A stretch of 64,000 nucleotides of DNA from CAVYGN01 sp964413265 (lineage in GTDB: Bacteria; Spirochaetota; Brevinematia; Brevinematales; JAOACQ01), in assembly GCA_964413265.1 (NCBI GenBank), contig CAYPRX010000060.1, forward strand, positions 1 to 64,000. Reading direction: 5' to 3'. Shown here one piece after another: positions 8,457 to 16,895 of the stretch. Position 1 is the first letter of the stretch. Each line of letters starts with the position of its first letter. A program made the position numbers and the translations under genes. The notes under the pieces are model-generated. The model saw nothing but the letters and a program-made list of their open reading frames with translations. It did no database searches and was not told the origin of the DNA.

Positions 8457-8738
8457 ATGAATGATTTTCAGCATATTGAGGGAAAAGACAAGGGAAAAGT
8501 AACGATGTTCGCCTTAAGCACCTGTGTCTGGTGTAAAAAAACCAAGAAATTGCTGCAGGAGCTTGGAGTCGATTATTCATATATTGACATGGACCAGCTT
8601 GATGAGGATATAAAGGAAAAATATGTTGGTGAACTTAAGAGCTGGAACCCCAGCTGTTCTTATCCGACCCTTGTAATTAACAATAAGGATTGCATAGTAG
8701 GTTATGAAGAGGAAAAAATCAGAGAGGCACTGAAATAA
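8457..8738 (+). CDS. glutaredoxin-family protein
   Basis: The 93-residue protein has a glutaredoxin/thioredoxin fold with redox site CVWC (in LSTCVWCKKTKKLL, about residue 24), a YSYIDMDQLDED strand-helix, and SYPTLVINNK with the cis-Pro typical of the fold, followed by CIVGYEEEKI. The ATG at 8457 has GGAG seven bases upstream. Its stop overlaps the start of the next gene (TAATG). The neighbour is a ferredoxin:disulfide reductase-like Fe-S protein, so this glutaredoxin is the obvious candidate substrate or electron acceptor; that pairing is inferred. A CGWC/NrdH-type redoxin role for ribonucleotide reductase is an alternative. Confidence 0.88.
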   Translation: MNDFQHIEGKDKGKVTMFALSTCVWCKKTKKLLQELGVDYSYIDMDQLDEDIKEKYVGELKSWNPSCSYPTLVINNKDCIVGYEEEKIREALK

Positions 8739-9229
8739 TGCCTGACGCAATAGATACCCTTTATAAGAAGCTTGACAGTGAAGCTGAAAGCGGGGGTTAT
8801 CATTTAAATCCCGATACCGAATTTACAAGGGAACTTGTAAAGAGCCTTCTAATTAACGAAAATAGATATGGCTACTGGGCATGTCCATGCCGTCTTGCAT
8901 CAGGTGACAGGATGAAAGACCTTGATATTATCTGCCCCTGCGATTACCGTGACCCTGATCTTCAGGATTACGGAACCTGTTATTGCGCCCTTTATGTTTC
9001 TACTGATATAAAGGAGGGCCGCAAAAAAGCCTCTTCCATCCCCGAAAGAAGGCCGGAGGAAAGCCTAAGACTTCAGAACAGAAAGCTGCCGGAAGGAAAT
9101 ATAAGCGGTAAACTTCCATACCCGGTATGGAGATGCAGGGTTTGCGGCTATCTATGCGCCCGTGAAAATCCCCCCGAAATCTGCCCTGTATGCAAAGCAA
9201 AAAAAGACAGATTTGAGCGTTTCATGTAA
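8738..9229 (+). CDS. ferredoxin:disulfide reductase (FTR catalytic domain fused to rubredoxin)
   Basis: The 163-residue protein joins two metal-binding parts. Residues about 1-95 match the catalytic subunit of ferredoxin:thioredoxin reductase, with ACPCR (Cys49, Cys51), ICPCDYR (Cys66, Cys68) and TCYCALY (Cys81, Cys83): four cluster ligands plus a redox-active disulfide next to a 4Fe-4S cluster. Residues about 128-163 are rubredoxin-like, with CRVCGY (Cys133, Cys136) and CPVC (Cys149, Cys152) for one Fe. Fused proteins of this kind in methanogens and some bacteria are called ferredoxin:disulfide reductases, where the rubredoxin passes electrons to the Fe-S centre. Translation is coupled to the glutaredoxin gene by a TAATG overlap. 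The physiological target is not visible from sequence. Confidence 0.85.
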   Translation: MPDAIDTLYKKLDSEAESGGYHLNPDTEFTRELVKSLLINENRYGYWACPCRLASGDRMKDLDIICPCDYRDPDLQDYGTCYCALYVSTDIKEGRKKASSIPERRPEESLRLQNRKLPEGNISGKLPYPVWRCRVCGYLCARENPPEICPVCKAKKDRFERFM

Positions 9230-9232
9230 ATA

Positions 9233-9718
9233 TCAATCATTTTCTTTTTTTAAGGCCCTTTTCACCGCTTCCCGGGCCTGTGAATAGTTATACCCGCCCC
9301 TTATTAGAAATAATATAAGAGATCTATCATCCTTTAATTTCAGGTCCCTGTATTTCTTTGTAAGCAGTTTTACAGCCCTCTCCAGCGTATTTTCATCATC
9401 GGAAAGCTCTTCAAGAATGGCTGTTATTAGCTGGTGATCTATACCCTTCTTCACAAGTTCATTTTTGATCCTTAGCGGTCCGAAGTTTCCAGCTTCCGCT
9501 CTTTCCAGAGCCCACATACGCGCGAAGGCAGTATCATCAAGAATACCTTCATCAAGAAGCCTTTTTATTGTTATTTCGCCAATCCGGCGAGAATAACCCT
9601 TCAGTTTCATCCTTTTCCTGACTTCCAGGATGCTTCTGGGCCTGTATTTAATAAATCTGACAGCAGAAATATAAGCGTCTTCTAAAACTGATGTGTCCGT
9701 GATCCCGTTTTCTTCCAT
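9233..9718 (-). CDS. recX: regulatory protein RecX
   Basis: The 161-residue protein is built of three-helix RecX repeats: an N-terminal SAVRFIKYRPRSILEVRKRM, then the signature LDEGILDDTAFARMWALERA and FGPLRIKNELVKKGID, and a last repeat with LLTKKYRDLKLKDDR and FLIRGGYNYSQAREAVK. RecX binds RecA filaments and limits their growth. The ATG at 9718 is preferred because AAGGGA sits seven bases upstream; a TTG-started form 11 codons longer has no ribosome-binding site. recA is not in the window. The gene converges on the redox operon, with stops four bases apart. Confidence 0.88.
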   Translation of the reverse strand: MEENGITDTSVLEDAYISAVRFIKYRPRSILEVRKRMKLKGYSRRIGEITIKRLLDEGILDDTAFARMWALERAEAGNFGPLRIKNELVKKGIDHQLITAILEELSDDENTLERAVKLLTKKYRDLKLKDDRSLILFLIRGGYNYSQAREAVKRALKKEND

Positions 9719-9868
9719 TATAGCATCCCTTGATCTGCACTTTTCGGACAATTATATAAAATTTAAATTAAAAATTCAATTAATTCCCCAATGCATCCTT
9801 ATTAATAAATAAGTTCAAGTTAAATATGCAAATTACCGACAAAAATATACTAATCAGTGAGGCATTTT

Positions 9869-10624
9869 ATGAAATTTTTCATTCTGCTGTTCATATTGTT
9901 AGTGGATTTAAGACAGATTGTCTATTCTGATGGTAAAACAATAGCTTTATGTTACCACACATTTATCGGACTGCCCTGGGATCAGTTTGATTTTTCACCG
10001 AAGGTATTCAGCAATCAAATAGCAAGTATAAAAAAGCTCGGCTACAGATTTGTAAGCTTCAGGGATATGCTTTCGAATTCGCTGACAGGCAATACGAATA
10101 TCCTGATCACTGTTGATGATGGCAATCGGTCGGTACGTTCGGTTTATCAAAATATTCTTCAAATTAACGGGATCGAGCCTGTACTTTTTATCTATCCGGC
10201 TATTATAAGCCGTATGCATTACGCGCTTAACTATTCCGATCTAAGGGAATACGAAAACGAAGGGGCAGTTATCGGGGCACATGGTTATTACCACCTCTTT
10301 ATCGATAAAAAACTGTATGAAAGCGACTCTATATCTTTTATGCGCGAGATCTATAAACCGAAAGATGTTCTGTCTCAGAATCTAAAAACTAATATCAGCA
10401 TATTCGCTTATCCGTTTGGCGTATGCTCCGATATAACAATAGATAATATGAAAAAAGCGGGATATTCATACGCATTCACAATTAAACCGGGACCGATAAA
10501 GATCCCGCTAAAAACAAACCCTGACCCTTACAGGCTGCCGCGTTACCTTGTAACAAAAGGCAGCTGGAAATATATATACAAACTATTAAAAAGCATTGTA
10601 CGGTCTTACGGGCATATTATATAA
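9869..10624 (+). CDS. secreted polysaccharide deacetylase-family protein
   Basis: The 251-residue protein has an N-terminal signal peptide (MKFFILLFILLVDLRQIVYS) and a carbohydrate-esterase-4 NodB fold. The metal-site motif LITVDDGNRSV (TxDDG, two Asp) lies at about residue 84, IGAHGYYHL (HxxxH) about residue 136, and IFAYPFGVCSD later. CE4 enzymes remove acetyl groups from peptidoglycan or other N-acetyl-glycans outside the cytoplasm. GTGAGG just before the ATG serves as the ribosome-binding site; an in-frame GTG inside that site would give four more residues and is rejected. nadE starts nine bases after its stop, so they are one operon. Confidence 0.85.
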   Translation: MKFFILLFILLVDLRQIVYSDGKTIALCYHTFIGLPWDQFDFSPKVFSNQIASIKKLGYRFVSFRDMLSNSLTGNTNILITVDDGNRSVRSVYQNILQINGIEPVLFIYPAIISRMHYALNYSDLREYENEGAVIGAHGYYHLFIDKKLYESDSISFMREIYKPKDVLSQNLKTNISIFAYPFGVCSDITIDNMKKAGYSYAFTIKPGPIKIPLKTNPDPYRLPRYLVTKGSWKYIYKLLKSIVRSYGHII

Positions 10625-10633
10625 GGGCTGAAT

Positions 10634-12382
10634 ATGAGATCCTTAAGAATATCAATATGCCAGTTTAATTTTACAGTCGGCGATATAAAAGGAAATATAC
10701 TCAAAATTAAAGAGGGCATAAAGAGGGCCCTTGATGAAAAATCGGATATAGCAGTTTTCCCGGAACTTGCCGTCACTGGTTACCCCCCGGAAGACCTGGT
10801 ATTTAAACCCCAATTTATAGACAATTCAATAAAGGCTATGGATTCGCTTGCAGATTTTTCAAAAAATAAAAAGATACTGATCATTGCAGGTTATATATTC
10901 AGGGATACGGCTAGCGGAAATATCTTCAATTCTGCCGGTATTGTTTACAATGGCCGTCTGGCTGACATATACAACAAAATATACCTTCCGAATTATGGTG
11001 TTTTTGACGAGCAGCGTTATTTTTCACCCGGCGTTTGTCTTCCTGTATATTTATACAGGGATGTACGCATAGGCGTTAACATATGCGAAGATATATGGTA
11101 TCCGACGGGGCCTCTGCATTATCAGTCATCGGCCATGAACGCCGAAGTTATAATAAATATAAGTGCTTCACCCTTCCATGCCGGAAAACAGGACTTCAGG
11201 GAAAATATGTTCAGTACGAGGGCAGGTGATGAGTCTGTTATCCTGGTTAACTGTAACCTTGTAGGTGGCCAGGATGAACTGGTGTTTGATGGTTTTTCCA
11301 CAGTTTATGACGAGGATGGCAATTTAATCTCAAGGATGGACGGTTTCAAAGAGGATTTCGCCTCAATAGATATTGACGCTGATTCAGTGTTCAGAAAGAG
11401 ACTTAAAGATATCAGAAGAAAACAGGAAAGGGAAAATATGTCCGGCCCATTTAAACTTATGAGTATGAACATAGGTGAAGTTAAATACAATCCCAAGAGA
11501 CCTCCTGTTAACAAAGGCACATTAACAATCAGGAAAAGCAATATAGCTGATATTTATGACGCACTTACACTCGGAACTCGTGACTATGTCAATAAAAACG
11601 GTTTTGATAAGGTAATCGTCGCTATTAGCGGCGGGATTGATTCTGCTCTGGTTGCAACTATTGCAGCTGACGCTCTTGGGCAGGAACGTGTCAAGGGGAT
11701 TTTTCTGCCATCGATATTCTCTGCATCCATCAGCGGCGAAGACGCACGTGAACTCTCCAGGAATCTGAGCATTGAGCTTCTCGAGCTTTCCATCCAGGAC
11801 ATTTTCGGATTGTACAGTTCAAAACTAAGTGAAATATTCAGAGGTAAACCGCCGGGAGTAGCTGAAGAAAATATTCAATCCCGAATCAGGGGCAATATCG
11901 TAATGGCAATATCCAACAAATTCGGATGGCTCGTCCTTACTACAGGTAATAAAAGCGAAATGAGCACTGGTTATGCTACATTATACGGCGATATGGCCGG
12001 CGGGTTCGCCGTGATAAAGGATGTTCTCAAAACAACTGTTTACCAGCTGGCTGAATACCGAAATGGGATAAATCAGGTTATACCAAGACGGATAATTGAG
12101 CGCGCTCCGTCAGCTGAGTTAAGAACAGATCAGAAAGACAGTGATACACTGCCGGAATACGCCATTCTCGACAGGATCATCACGGCTTATGTCGAACAGG
12201 ACAGACCTGTTGATGAAATAATCTTCGAAATGGGGGATGGGAAGCTTGTCAGGAAAGTAATCGCTATGATCGACAAAAGCGAATACAAGAGAAGACAGTC
12301 TCCACCCGGCATTAAAATCACCCCAAGGGCATTCGGCCGCGATAGAAGAATGCCTATTACTAACGGCCTGCGAAATTCCTGA
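10634..12382 (+). CDS. nadE: glutamine-dependent NAD+ synthetase
   Basis: The 582-residue protein has two domains. The N-terminal nitrilase-type glutaminase domain (about 1-265) carries Glu in FPELAVTGYPPEDL, Lys in NKIYLPNYGVFDE and the nucleophile Cys in GVNICEDIWYP. The C-terminal synthetase domain (about 300-580) has the PP-loop ISGGIDSALVATIAADALG and LTTGNKSEMSTGYATLYGD. It converts deamido-NAD to NAD using ATP and ammonia channelled from glutamine, the last step of NAD synthesis. It sits in an operon between a polysaccharide deacetylase and a diguanylate cyclase; the linkage looks incidental. Confidence 0.96.
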   Translation: MRSLRISICQFNFTVGDIKGNILKIKEGIKRALDEKSDIAVFPELAVTGYPPEDLVFKPQFIDNSIKAMDSLADFSKNKKILIIAGYIFRDTASGNIFNSAGIVYNGRLADIYNKIYLPNYGVFDEQRYFSPGVCLPVYLYRDVRIGVNICEDIWYPTGPLHYQSSAMNAEVIINISASPFHAGKQDFRENMFSTRAGDESVILVNCNLVGGQDELVFDGFSTVYDEDGNLISRMDGFKEDFASIDIDADSVFRKRLKDIRRKQERENMSGPFKLMSMNIGEVKYNPKRPPVNKGTLTIRKSNIADIYDALTLGTRDYVNKNGFDKVIVAISGGIDSALVATIAADALGQERVKGIFLPSIFSASISGEDARELSRNLSIELLELSIQDIFGLYSSKLSEIFRGKPPGVAEENIQSRIRGNIVMAISNKFGWLVLTTGNKSEMSTGYATLYGDMAGGFAVIKDVLKTTVYQLAEYRNGINQVIPRRIIERAPSAELRTDQKDSDTLPEYAILDRIITAYVEQDRPVDEIIFEMGDGKLVRKVIAMIDKSEYKRRQSPPGIKITPRAFGRDRRMPITNGLRNS

Positions 12383-12395
12383 TCAGGAGTAACAA

Positions 12396-13250
12396 TTGAT
12401 AATAGATAAACTGATGCTTATCACTGCCCAAAAAACACCCCTGCAGCATGCTTTTCTGACAATTTCCTGGATTGTAATACTATTCGCTATCGGGTATCTT
12501 GACTGGATCATACCTGGTATTTCTTTTATGATTCTTTATGTCCTTCTTGTAATAATCGTCAGCCTCCTACTCGGTCAGGTTGATGGCATAGCTTCGGCTT
12601 TATCTGGCGCCTTATTTAATTACCTGGCAAACTGGAAAACAATTACAGAGGCAAATCAATACCTGAAAATTCTGGGTTTTATCCTGAGTTCTTTAATGCT
12701 TATTATTATAGAATTTATAGTGATACAACTCAAAAAGTTACTTGATCGGGAAAAGATTTTATCCAGGCTCGATTTCCTTACAGGCTCGTTTAATGTCCGT
12801 TATTTCAGGGAAATACTCGATAAGGAGATCAGGAGGTCTTCCAGAACCGGCAGGCCGTTCAGCCTGGCCTACATTGATTTCGATGATTTCAAATTCTTGA
12901 ACGATTATTACGGCCACCTGGCAGGGGATGAACTACTGAAGAGTGCAATTACCATCTTTAAGAATGATCTCCGCCAGAATGATTGCATAGGCCGTGTTGG
13001 AGGCGATGAGTTTGTCATCCTTCTTATCGAGACCGGAAGGGAAGCTTTAAAATCAATTATAAAGAGACTTATTAAAAATTTCCAGGAGGAAATGACCCGC
13101 AGGAATTATAAAATAACCCTCAGCATCGGCTATGTGGCATTTTTGAAAATGCCTGCTTCGGTCGATGAAGCCTTGAAGATTGCAGATGAAGTTATGTACA
13201 AAGCCAAAAACGGTGGTAAAAACAAGGTTGAGACAGTGATCTTCAGGTAA
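12396..13250 (+). CDS. membrane-bound diguanylate cyclase (GGDEF)
   Basis: The 284-residue protein has about four N-terminal membrane segments (residues 15-115) with no recognised sensor, then a GGDEF domain (about 120-280). The catalytic motif GGDEF at about residue 202 is intact. Upstream are FDVRYFREIL-like helix residues and SLAYIDFDDFKFLND, whose Asp binds metal. An RQND five residues before GGDEF matches the inhibitory I-site RxxD, so product feedback is expected. It should make cyclic di-GMP from two GTP at the inner membrane. Translation starts at TTG 12396 with AGGAG six bases before it. It is the last gene of the operon with nadE. Confidence 0.9.
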   Translation: MIIDKLMLITAQKTPLQHAFLTISWIVILFAIGYLDWIIPGISFMILYVLLVIIVSLLLGQVDGIASALSGALFNYLANWKTITEANQYLKILGFILSSLMLIIIEFIVIQLKKLLDREKILSRLDFLTGSFNVRYFREILDKEIRRSSRTGRPFSLAYIDFDDFKFLNDYYGHLAGDELLKSAITIFKNDLRQNDCIGRVGGDEFVILLIETGREALKSIIKRLIKNFQEEMTRRNYKITLSIGYVAFLKMPASVDEALKIADEVMYKAKNGGKNKVETVIFR

Positions 13251-13254
13251 AAAC

Positions 13255-14433
13255 CTACCTTCCCTTCCATTTCTTTAGAATTTCTATATAGCGCTCTTTA
13301 ACATTTTCCACAGCTTTTTCCCATGGTCTGTTAATTGTCTCCCTGGCTTTTTTACCGACTGTTTCCAGTCTTTCCCTGTCGGAAAGAGCCTTTTTAATAA
13401 CCTCGGCCATAGACTTGGGGTCATTTTCAGTATGAAAGCTGTTGTAATTGTCTTTTGAACCTTCGGCTGTATTGCTGCCCTTGACCATTACGGAGGGTTT
13501 CCCTGCGGCGGCAGCTTCCTGAACGACAAGGCTTGAGGTATCGTAAAGAGACGGAAATATGAACAGGTCCATCCTTGTATACAGCTTTCTAATCATATCC
13601 CTGTCAGAGATGAGGCCGCCAAAAATAACGTTTTTATTAAGACCGAGATCTTCAACCATCTTTTTCATCTCTGGTTCGGCATCCCCTTTCCCCACGAAAA
13701 TCATCTTGAAAGGAATTTTTTGCTTTTTCAGCAAAGCAAGGGAATCTATGGTCATCTTCAGGTTTTTCTGCCAGACATGCTGACCGATATAGAGAAGCAT
13801 GTTGTCTTTTTCTGAAAGACCAAATTTTTTATTGACCTCTTTACGTGCTTCAGCAGGATCTGCCGGCGGTTCGAAATCATTCCCGTTATCAGCTACCTCG
13901 ACATTCTTTTTAAACCCATATTGTTTAAGGGTTTGTGCTGAAGAAGCATTAGGCGTCCAGACATAATCGCATTTATGGTAAAAATCCACCACCCACTTCA
14001 GCATTATTTTTGCAAGTGGCTTTATTTTAACGGCCGAGAGAAAATCATCGTAATATTTTGTATGGAAAGTCGCAATGATAGGAATATTCCTCTGCCTTGC
14101 AATTTTCAATCCCAGGTGACCTGAACTGAACGGACAATGCGCATGTATTATGTTAAAGGGAATTCCTTTCAAAACAGAACTCAAACCAGTATCAAGACCA
14201 GGCAGGCCAAGCCTGTATCCTCTGACCGGCTGAGGCAGGGAAAAGTATCTGATTATCTCAAAATCATCTTCTTTGTATGCATATCCTGGAAAATTAGGTG
14301 TAACGACAATAGAGCGGACATTTTTCTTTCTAAGCCATTTAGCATAGTTAAGAGTGACATTAGCCACTCCGTCAACAACGGGTGGAAAAGAATCGTTAAA
14401 AATTCCTGCGCAAAAATCGAATTTTCTGCTCAT
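13255..14433 (-). CDS. GT4-family glycosyltransferase, diacylglycerol glycosyltransferase-like
   Basis: The 392-residue GT-B enzyme begins with FNDSFPPVVDGVANVTLNYA and contains NIIHAHCPFSSGHLGLKIAR, TFHTKYYDDFL, and the C-terminal UDP-sugar site GQHVWQKN, IFVGKGDAEPEMKK and FPSLYDTSSLVVQEAAAAGKP (EX7E-type). This N-terminal pattern is that of GT4 enzymes making glycosyl-diacylglycerols or mannosylated lipids, such as MGlcDAG synthase and PimB-like proteins. It therefore probably acts at the inner face of the membrane on a lipid acceptor; the sugar cannot be told. AAGGAG lies seven bases before the ATG. It converges with the GGDEF gene (four bases between stops) and diverges from the GNAT-like gene. 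Confidence 0.82.
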   Translation of the reverse strand: MSRKFDFCAGIFNDSFPPVVDGVANVTLNYAKWLRKKNVRSIVVTPNFPGYAYKEDDFEIIRYFSLPQPVRGYRLGLPGLDTGLSSVLKGIPFNIIHAHCPFSSGHLGLKIARQRNIPIIATFHTKYYDDFLSAVKIKPLAKIMLKWVVDFYHKCDYVWTPNASSAQTLKQYGFKKNVEVADNGNDFEPPADPAEARKEVNKKFGLSEKDNMLLYIGQHVWQKNLKMTIDSLALLKKQKIPFKMIFVGKGDAEPEMKKMVEDLGLNKNVIFGGLISDRDMIRKLYTRMDLFIFPSLYDTSSLVVQEAAAAGKPSVMVKGSNTAEGSKDNYNSFHTENDPKSMAEVIKKALSDRERLETVGKKARETINRPWEKAVENVKERYIEILKKWKGR

Positions 14434-14550
14434 TTTTTTTCTCCTTATTTATTTAAACATTCATTTAAAGTATATTATAATATAATCGGACTTGCAGACA
14501 TTATACCTGAATACATGCAGCAAAAAATAAAACCGGGAGGTTTAAGGTTT

Positions 14551-15675
14551 ATGACTAACCTTAAAATCAAGACCGTGAAAACAAAAGCCGACCGCCTTGA
14601 ATTCATTAAGCTCGCCTGGAACTTTTACAGGAATGATCCGCACTGGGTCCCGCCTCTGATTTTCGACCAGATAAAATTTATTGACCCTGGGAAGGGGGTC
14701 TTTTTCGATTATGGTGAAGCCATGCTCTTTATCGCGGAGAGAGATGATAAACCAGTCGGAAGGATCTCAGCCCACATAAATAACAGACATGAGCAAACTT
14801 TCCATGATAATAAGGGGTTTTTCGGGTTTTTTGAATGCGAGAACAGCCGTGAAACCGCAAAGGCTCTTTTTGCTGAGGCCGAAAAGTTTCTTAAGGCAAA
14901 AGGTAAAAAATCAATCGAAGGCCCCCTGAGTTTCAGTATCTATGACGAAGTAGGCGTACTTGTTGACGGATTCGATACCGATCCCTATGTTATGAATGTG
15001 CATAATCCTGCATATTACGGCAAGCTTATAGAGAACAGCGGTTTTAAAAAATCAGTCGACTGGTTCGCCTTCAGAACAAAAAAGGATGAAACAGATCGCT
15101 TCCTTGATCCCCGTTATTTAAAAATCCGCGAAAGGGTTCTGAAAAACCCGGCTATCAACATATATTCAATGAAGGGCAGGAATATTGCCGAACATGCAGA
15201 AAAACTCAAGACAATATTCCATAATGCATGGAACAGCAACTGGGGTCATGTGAATTTTACCGACCGTGAATTCAGCCGGATGACTGAAGCCATTAAGATG
15301 ATGTTTATTGACAGGCTGACATTTTTTGCCGAATACAAGGGAAAACCTGTGGGGGTTGCTCTATCGCTTTATGACGCTAACGTGGCAGTAAAAAAAATGA
15401 ATGGAAGGCTCTTTCCATTCGGGTTTATCCATCTATTGCGTATAAAAAATACAAACCGCTTCAGACTTTTAGCCATGGGTGTTCTTGAGGAATACCGCCA
15501 TCTCGGCATTGAAATTGCTATGATTATGAACGTCATTGAAAAAGGCATCGAACTCGGTTTTGTTGAAGCCGAAGAATCGCTTATTGTTGAAACCAATGAA
15601 AAGATGCTTGATTCTATGAAGCACCTTAAGGCTGACAGCTATAAAACATACAGGATATATACAAAAGATATCTAA
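14551..15675 (+). CDS. GNAT-fold acyltransferase-like protein (YghO-like)
   Basis: The 374-residue protein belongs to a family of two-lobed GNAT-like proteins resembling E. coli YghO. Visible landmarks are LAWNFYRNDPHWVPPLIFDQ, MLFIAERDDKPVGRISAHIN, IEGPLSFSIYDEVGVLVDGF, a HNPAYYGKLIENSGFKK segment, FHNAWNSNWGHVNFTDREF, and the CoA-binding-type MGVLEEYRHLGIEIAMIMN. The substrate is unknown. GGGAGG lies ten bases before the ATG at 14551; the frame is open much further upstream into the divergent GT4 gene, but that extension has no support. It stands alone, divergent from a lipid glycosyltransferase. Confidence 0.75.
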   Translation: MTNLKIKTVKTKADRLEFIKLAWNFYRNDPHWVPPLIFDQIKFIDPGKGVFFDYGEAMLFIAERDDKPVGRISAHINNRHEQTFHDNKGFFGFFECENSRETAKALFAEAEKFLKAKGKKSIEGPLSFSIYDEVGVLVDGFDTDPYVMNVHNPAYYGKLIENSGFKKSVDWFAFRTKKDETDRFLDPRYLKIRERVLKNPAINIYSMKGRNIAEHAEKLKTIFHNAWNSNWGHVNFTDREFSRMTEAIKMMFIDRLTFFAEYKGKPVGVALSLYDANVAVKKMNGRLFPFGFIHLLRIKNTNRFRLLAMGVLEEYRHLGIEIAMIMNVIEKGIELGFVEAEESLIVETNEKMLDSMKHLKADSYKTYRIYTKDI

Positions 15676-15741
15676 CAAAGATTGTATGCTCTGTCTGTTG
15701 AAAACAGATGTTAATATATGTAAAAATAGTGTTGAAAAGTG

Positions 15742-15770
15742 TTGACAAAATCATAAAATAAAGCAAAATA
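15742..15770 (+). promoter_or_regulatory. probable promoter for the MshEN-domain gene pair
   Basis: A perfect TTGACA (15742-15747) is followed by a 17-base spacer and AAAATA (15765-15770), about 55 bases before the start at 15826. The -10 element is weak; the -35 is convincing. Confidence 0.4.
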
Positions 15771-15825
15771 TAGAGTGTAAAATAAAAAACCCACTTTGAT
15801 GATCCTCTATATCGGAGGGAATGTG

Positions 15826-16311
15826 ATGAAAATCGGTGAAATAATGGTGAAGATGGATTTAATATCCGAAGCCCAGATGGATAACGCCATTAAAGAACAG
15901 GAAACGAACAGGAAAAAATCCAATTACCAGGAACCGATCGGAAATATTCTCCTGAGAAAGGGTATTATAAAGGAAAGTCAGCTAGACAAAGCTCTCGTTG
16001 CATATTTCAAGTATCTAATAAATGATAATGAACAGCCCTCATATGTGCGTGAAATAGCGAAAGTGGCTATGAGATCTCTTGAGAGAAGATCGAAAGGAGG
16101 CAAGCTGTCCGAGGAAGCCAAGCTGACCATTCTAAAAAAGATCCATGAACATGAAGAGAAGATATTATATCTGGAAAAATCAATTAAAAAGTTAAGCAGT
16201 ATAGAGCAGAAAAAAATTGTAACAGAAACAATGGACAGGGAGAACAAGGAGATCAAACAAATGATGGATAAGATTGAAGTATTGAAAAAGGATCTCGAAT
16301 GTTTTTCCTGA
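15826..16311 (+). CDS. stand-alone MshEN/GspE-N-domain protein with coiled coil
   Basis: The 161-residue protein has an N-terminal half (1-65) like the N-terminal domain of type II secretion/type IV pilus ATPases. It shows two copies of the pattern G-(E/N)-I-(M/L)-x-(K)-x-x-(L/I)-I-x-E-(A/S)-Q-(M/L): KIGEIMVKMDLISEAQMDNA and PIGNILLRKGIIKESQLDKA. In MshE the equivalent domain binds c-di-GMP. No ATPase domain follows; the rest (about 75-161) is highly charged and predicted coiled coil (HEHEEKILYLEKSIKKL, MMDKIEVLKKDLE). GGAGGG six bases before ATG 15826 fixes the start. The 3' end overlaps the next gene by 13 bases. Function unknown; an adaptor or nucleotide-responsive regulator is a guess. 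Confidence 0.7.
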   Translation: MKIGEIMVKMDLISEAQMDNAIKEQETNRKKSNYQEPIGNILLRKGIIKESQLDKALVAYFKYLINDNEQPSYVREIAKVAMRSLERRSKGGKLSEEAKLTILKKIHEHEEKILYLEKSIKKLSSIEQKKIVTETMDRENKEIKQMMDKIEVLKKDLECFS

Positions 16312-16886
16312 GGTTGCCTGCGGGAATAGCATCCCTTTTGATTTTTTTTTGCCTTGCCTCTGTTTCAGGATTCTCGCTTAAAAAAGATTTTGTGTTTCTT
16401 GGCATTAAACTCGGAATGTCAGAATCAGAAGTAACAAATGTTCTCAGCCAGGGCTCTCTTCTCAAGATTGATGAATCGCGCTTTTTCGGAAAAATCAACG
16501 ATGCAGTTCCATTTATTATTAAGGCAGATTATTATCCCTTTATAGACGGCCTCTATGTCCAGTTTTATAAAAATTCCGCATACGGTATAACAATTCAATT
16601 CGACCCCGGTTATTTTGATTTTCCCTCCCTATCGGAAAAACTCCAGGAAAAATACGGGCCTCCACTTCTGAAGACATCAAAACTGGCAATATGGGATGAC
16701 AGCCAGGGAAACTCAGGCACTTCGAATAAAGGCATAAACCTGAGACTTGAGTACCCCTCTACAGTTAAAGTTTTAAATTATGAGGTCATGCAACAGGTTA
16801 ATTCCGAATTAAGCCAGAGTATGATCAGGATCACTAATGAATCGATTATTCAATCCAATCGCAGGGCGCTTCTTGATAATCTATGA
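16299..16886 (+). CDS. secreted protein of unknown function
   Basis: The 195-residue protein has an N-terminal signal peptide (hydrophobic LLIFFCLASVSGFS, cleavage probably after SVSG or GFS). Its mature part has FLGIKLGMSESEVTNVL, a pattern seen in small periplasmic proteins where a G-M-s-x-x-e-V turn starts a domain, then GLYVQFYKNSAYGITIQF and KLQEKYGPP. I do not recognise a specific family. It overlaps the MshEN-domain gene by 13 bases and has AAGGA in that gene's last codons, so the two are translationally coupled and probably work together or are at least co-expressed. Confidence 0.65.
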   Translation: MFFLRLPAGIASLLIFFCLASVSGFSLKKDFVFLGIKLGMSESEVTNVLSQGSLLKIDESRFFGKINDAVPFIIKADYYPFIDGLYVQFYKNSAYGITIQFDPGYFDFPSLSEKLQEKYGPPLLKTSKLAIWDDSQGNSGTSNKGINLRLEYPSTVKVLNYEVMQQVNSELSQSMIRITNESIIQSNRRALLDNL

Positions 16887-16895
16887 AAGCCTGTT

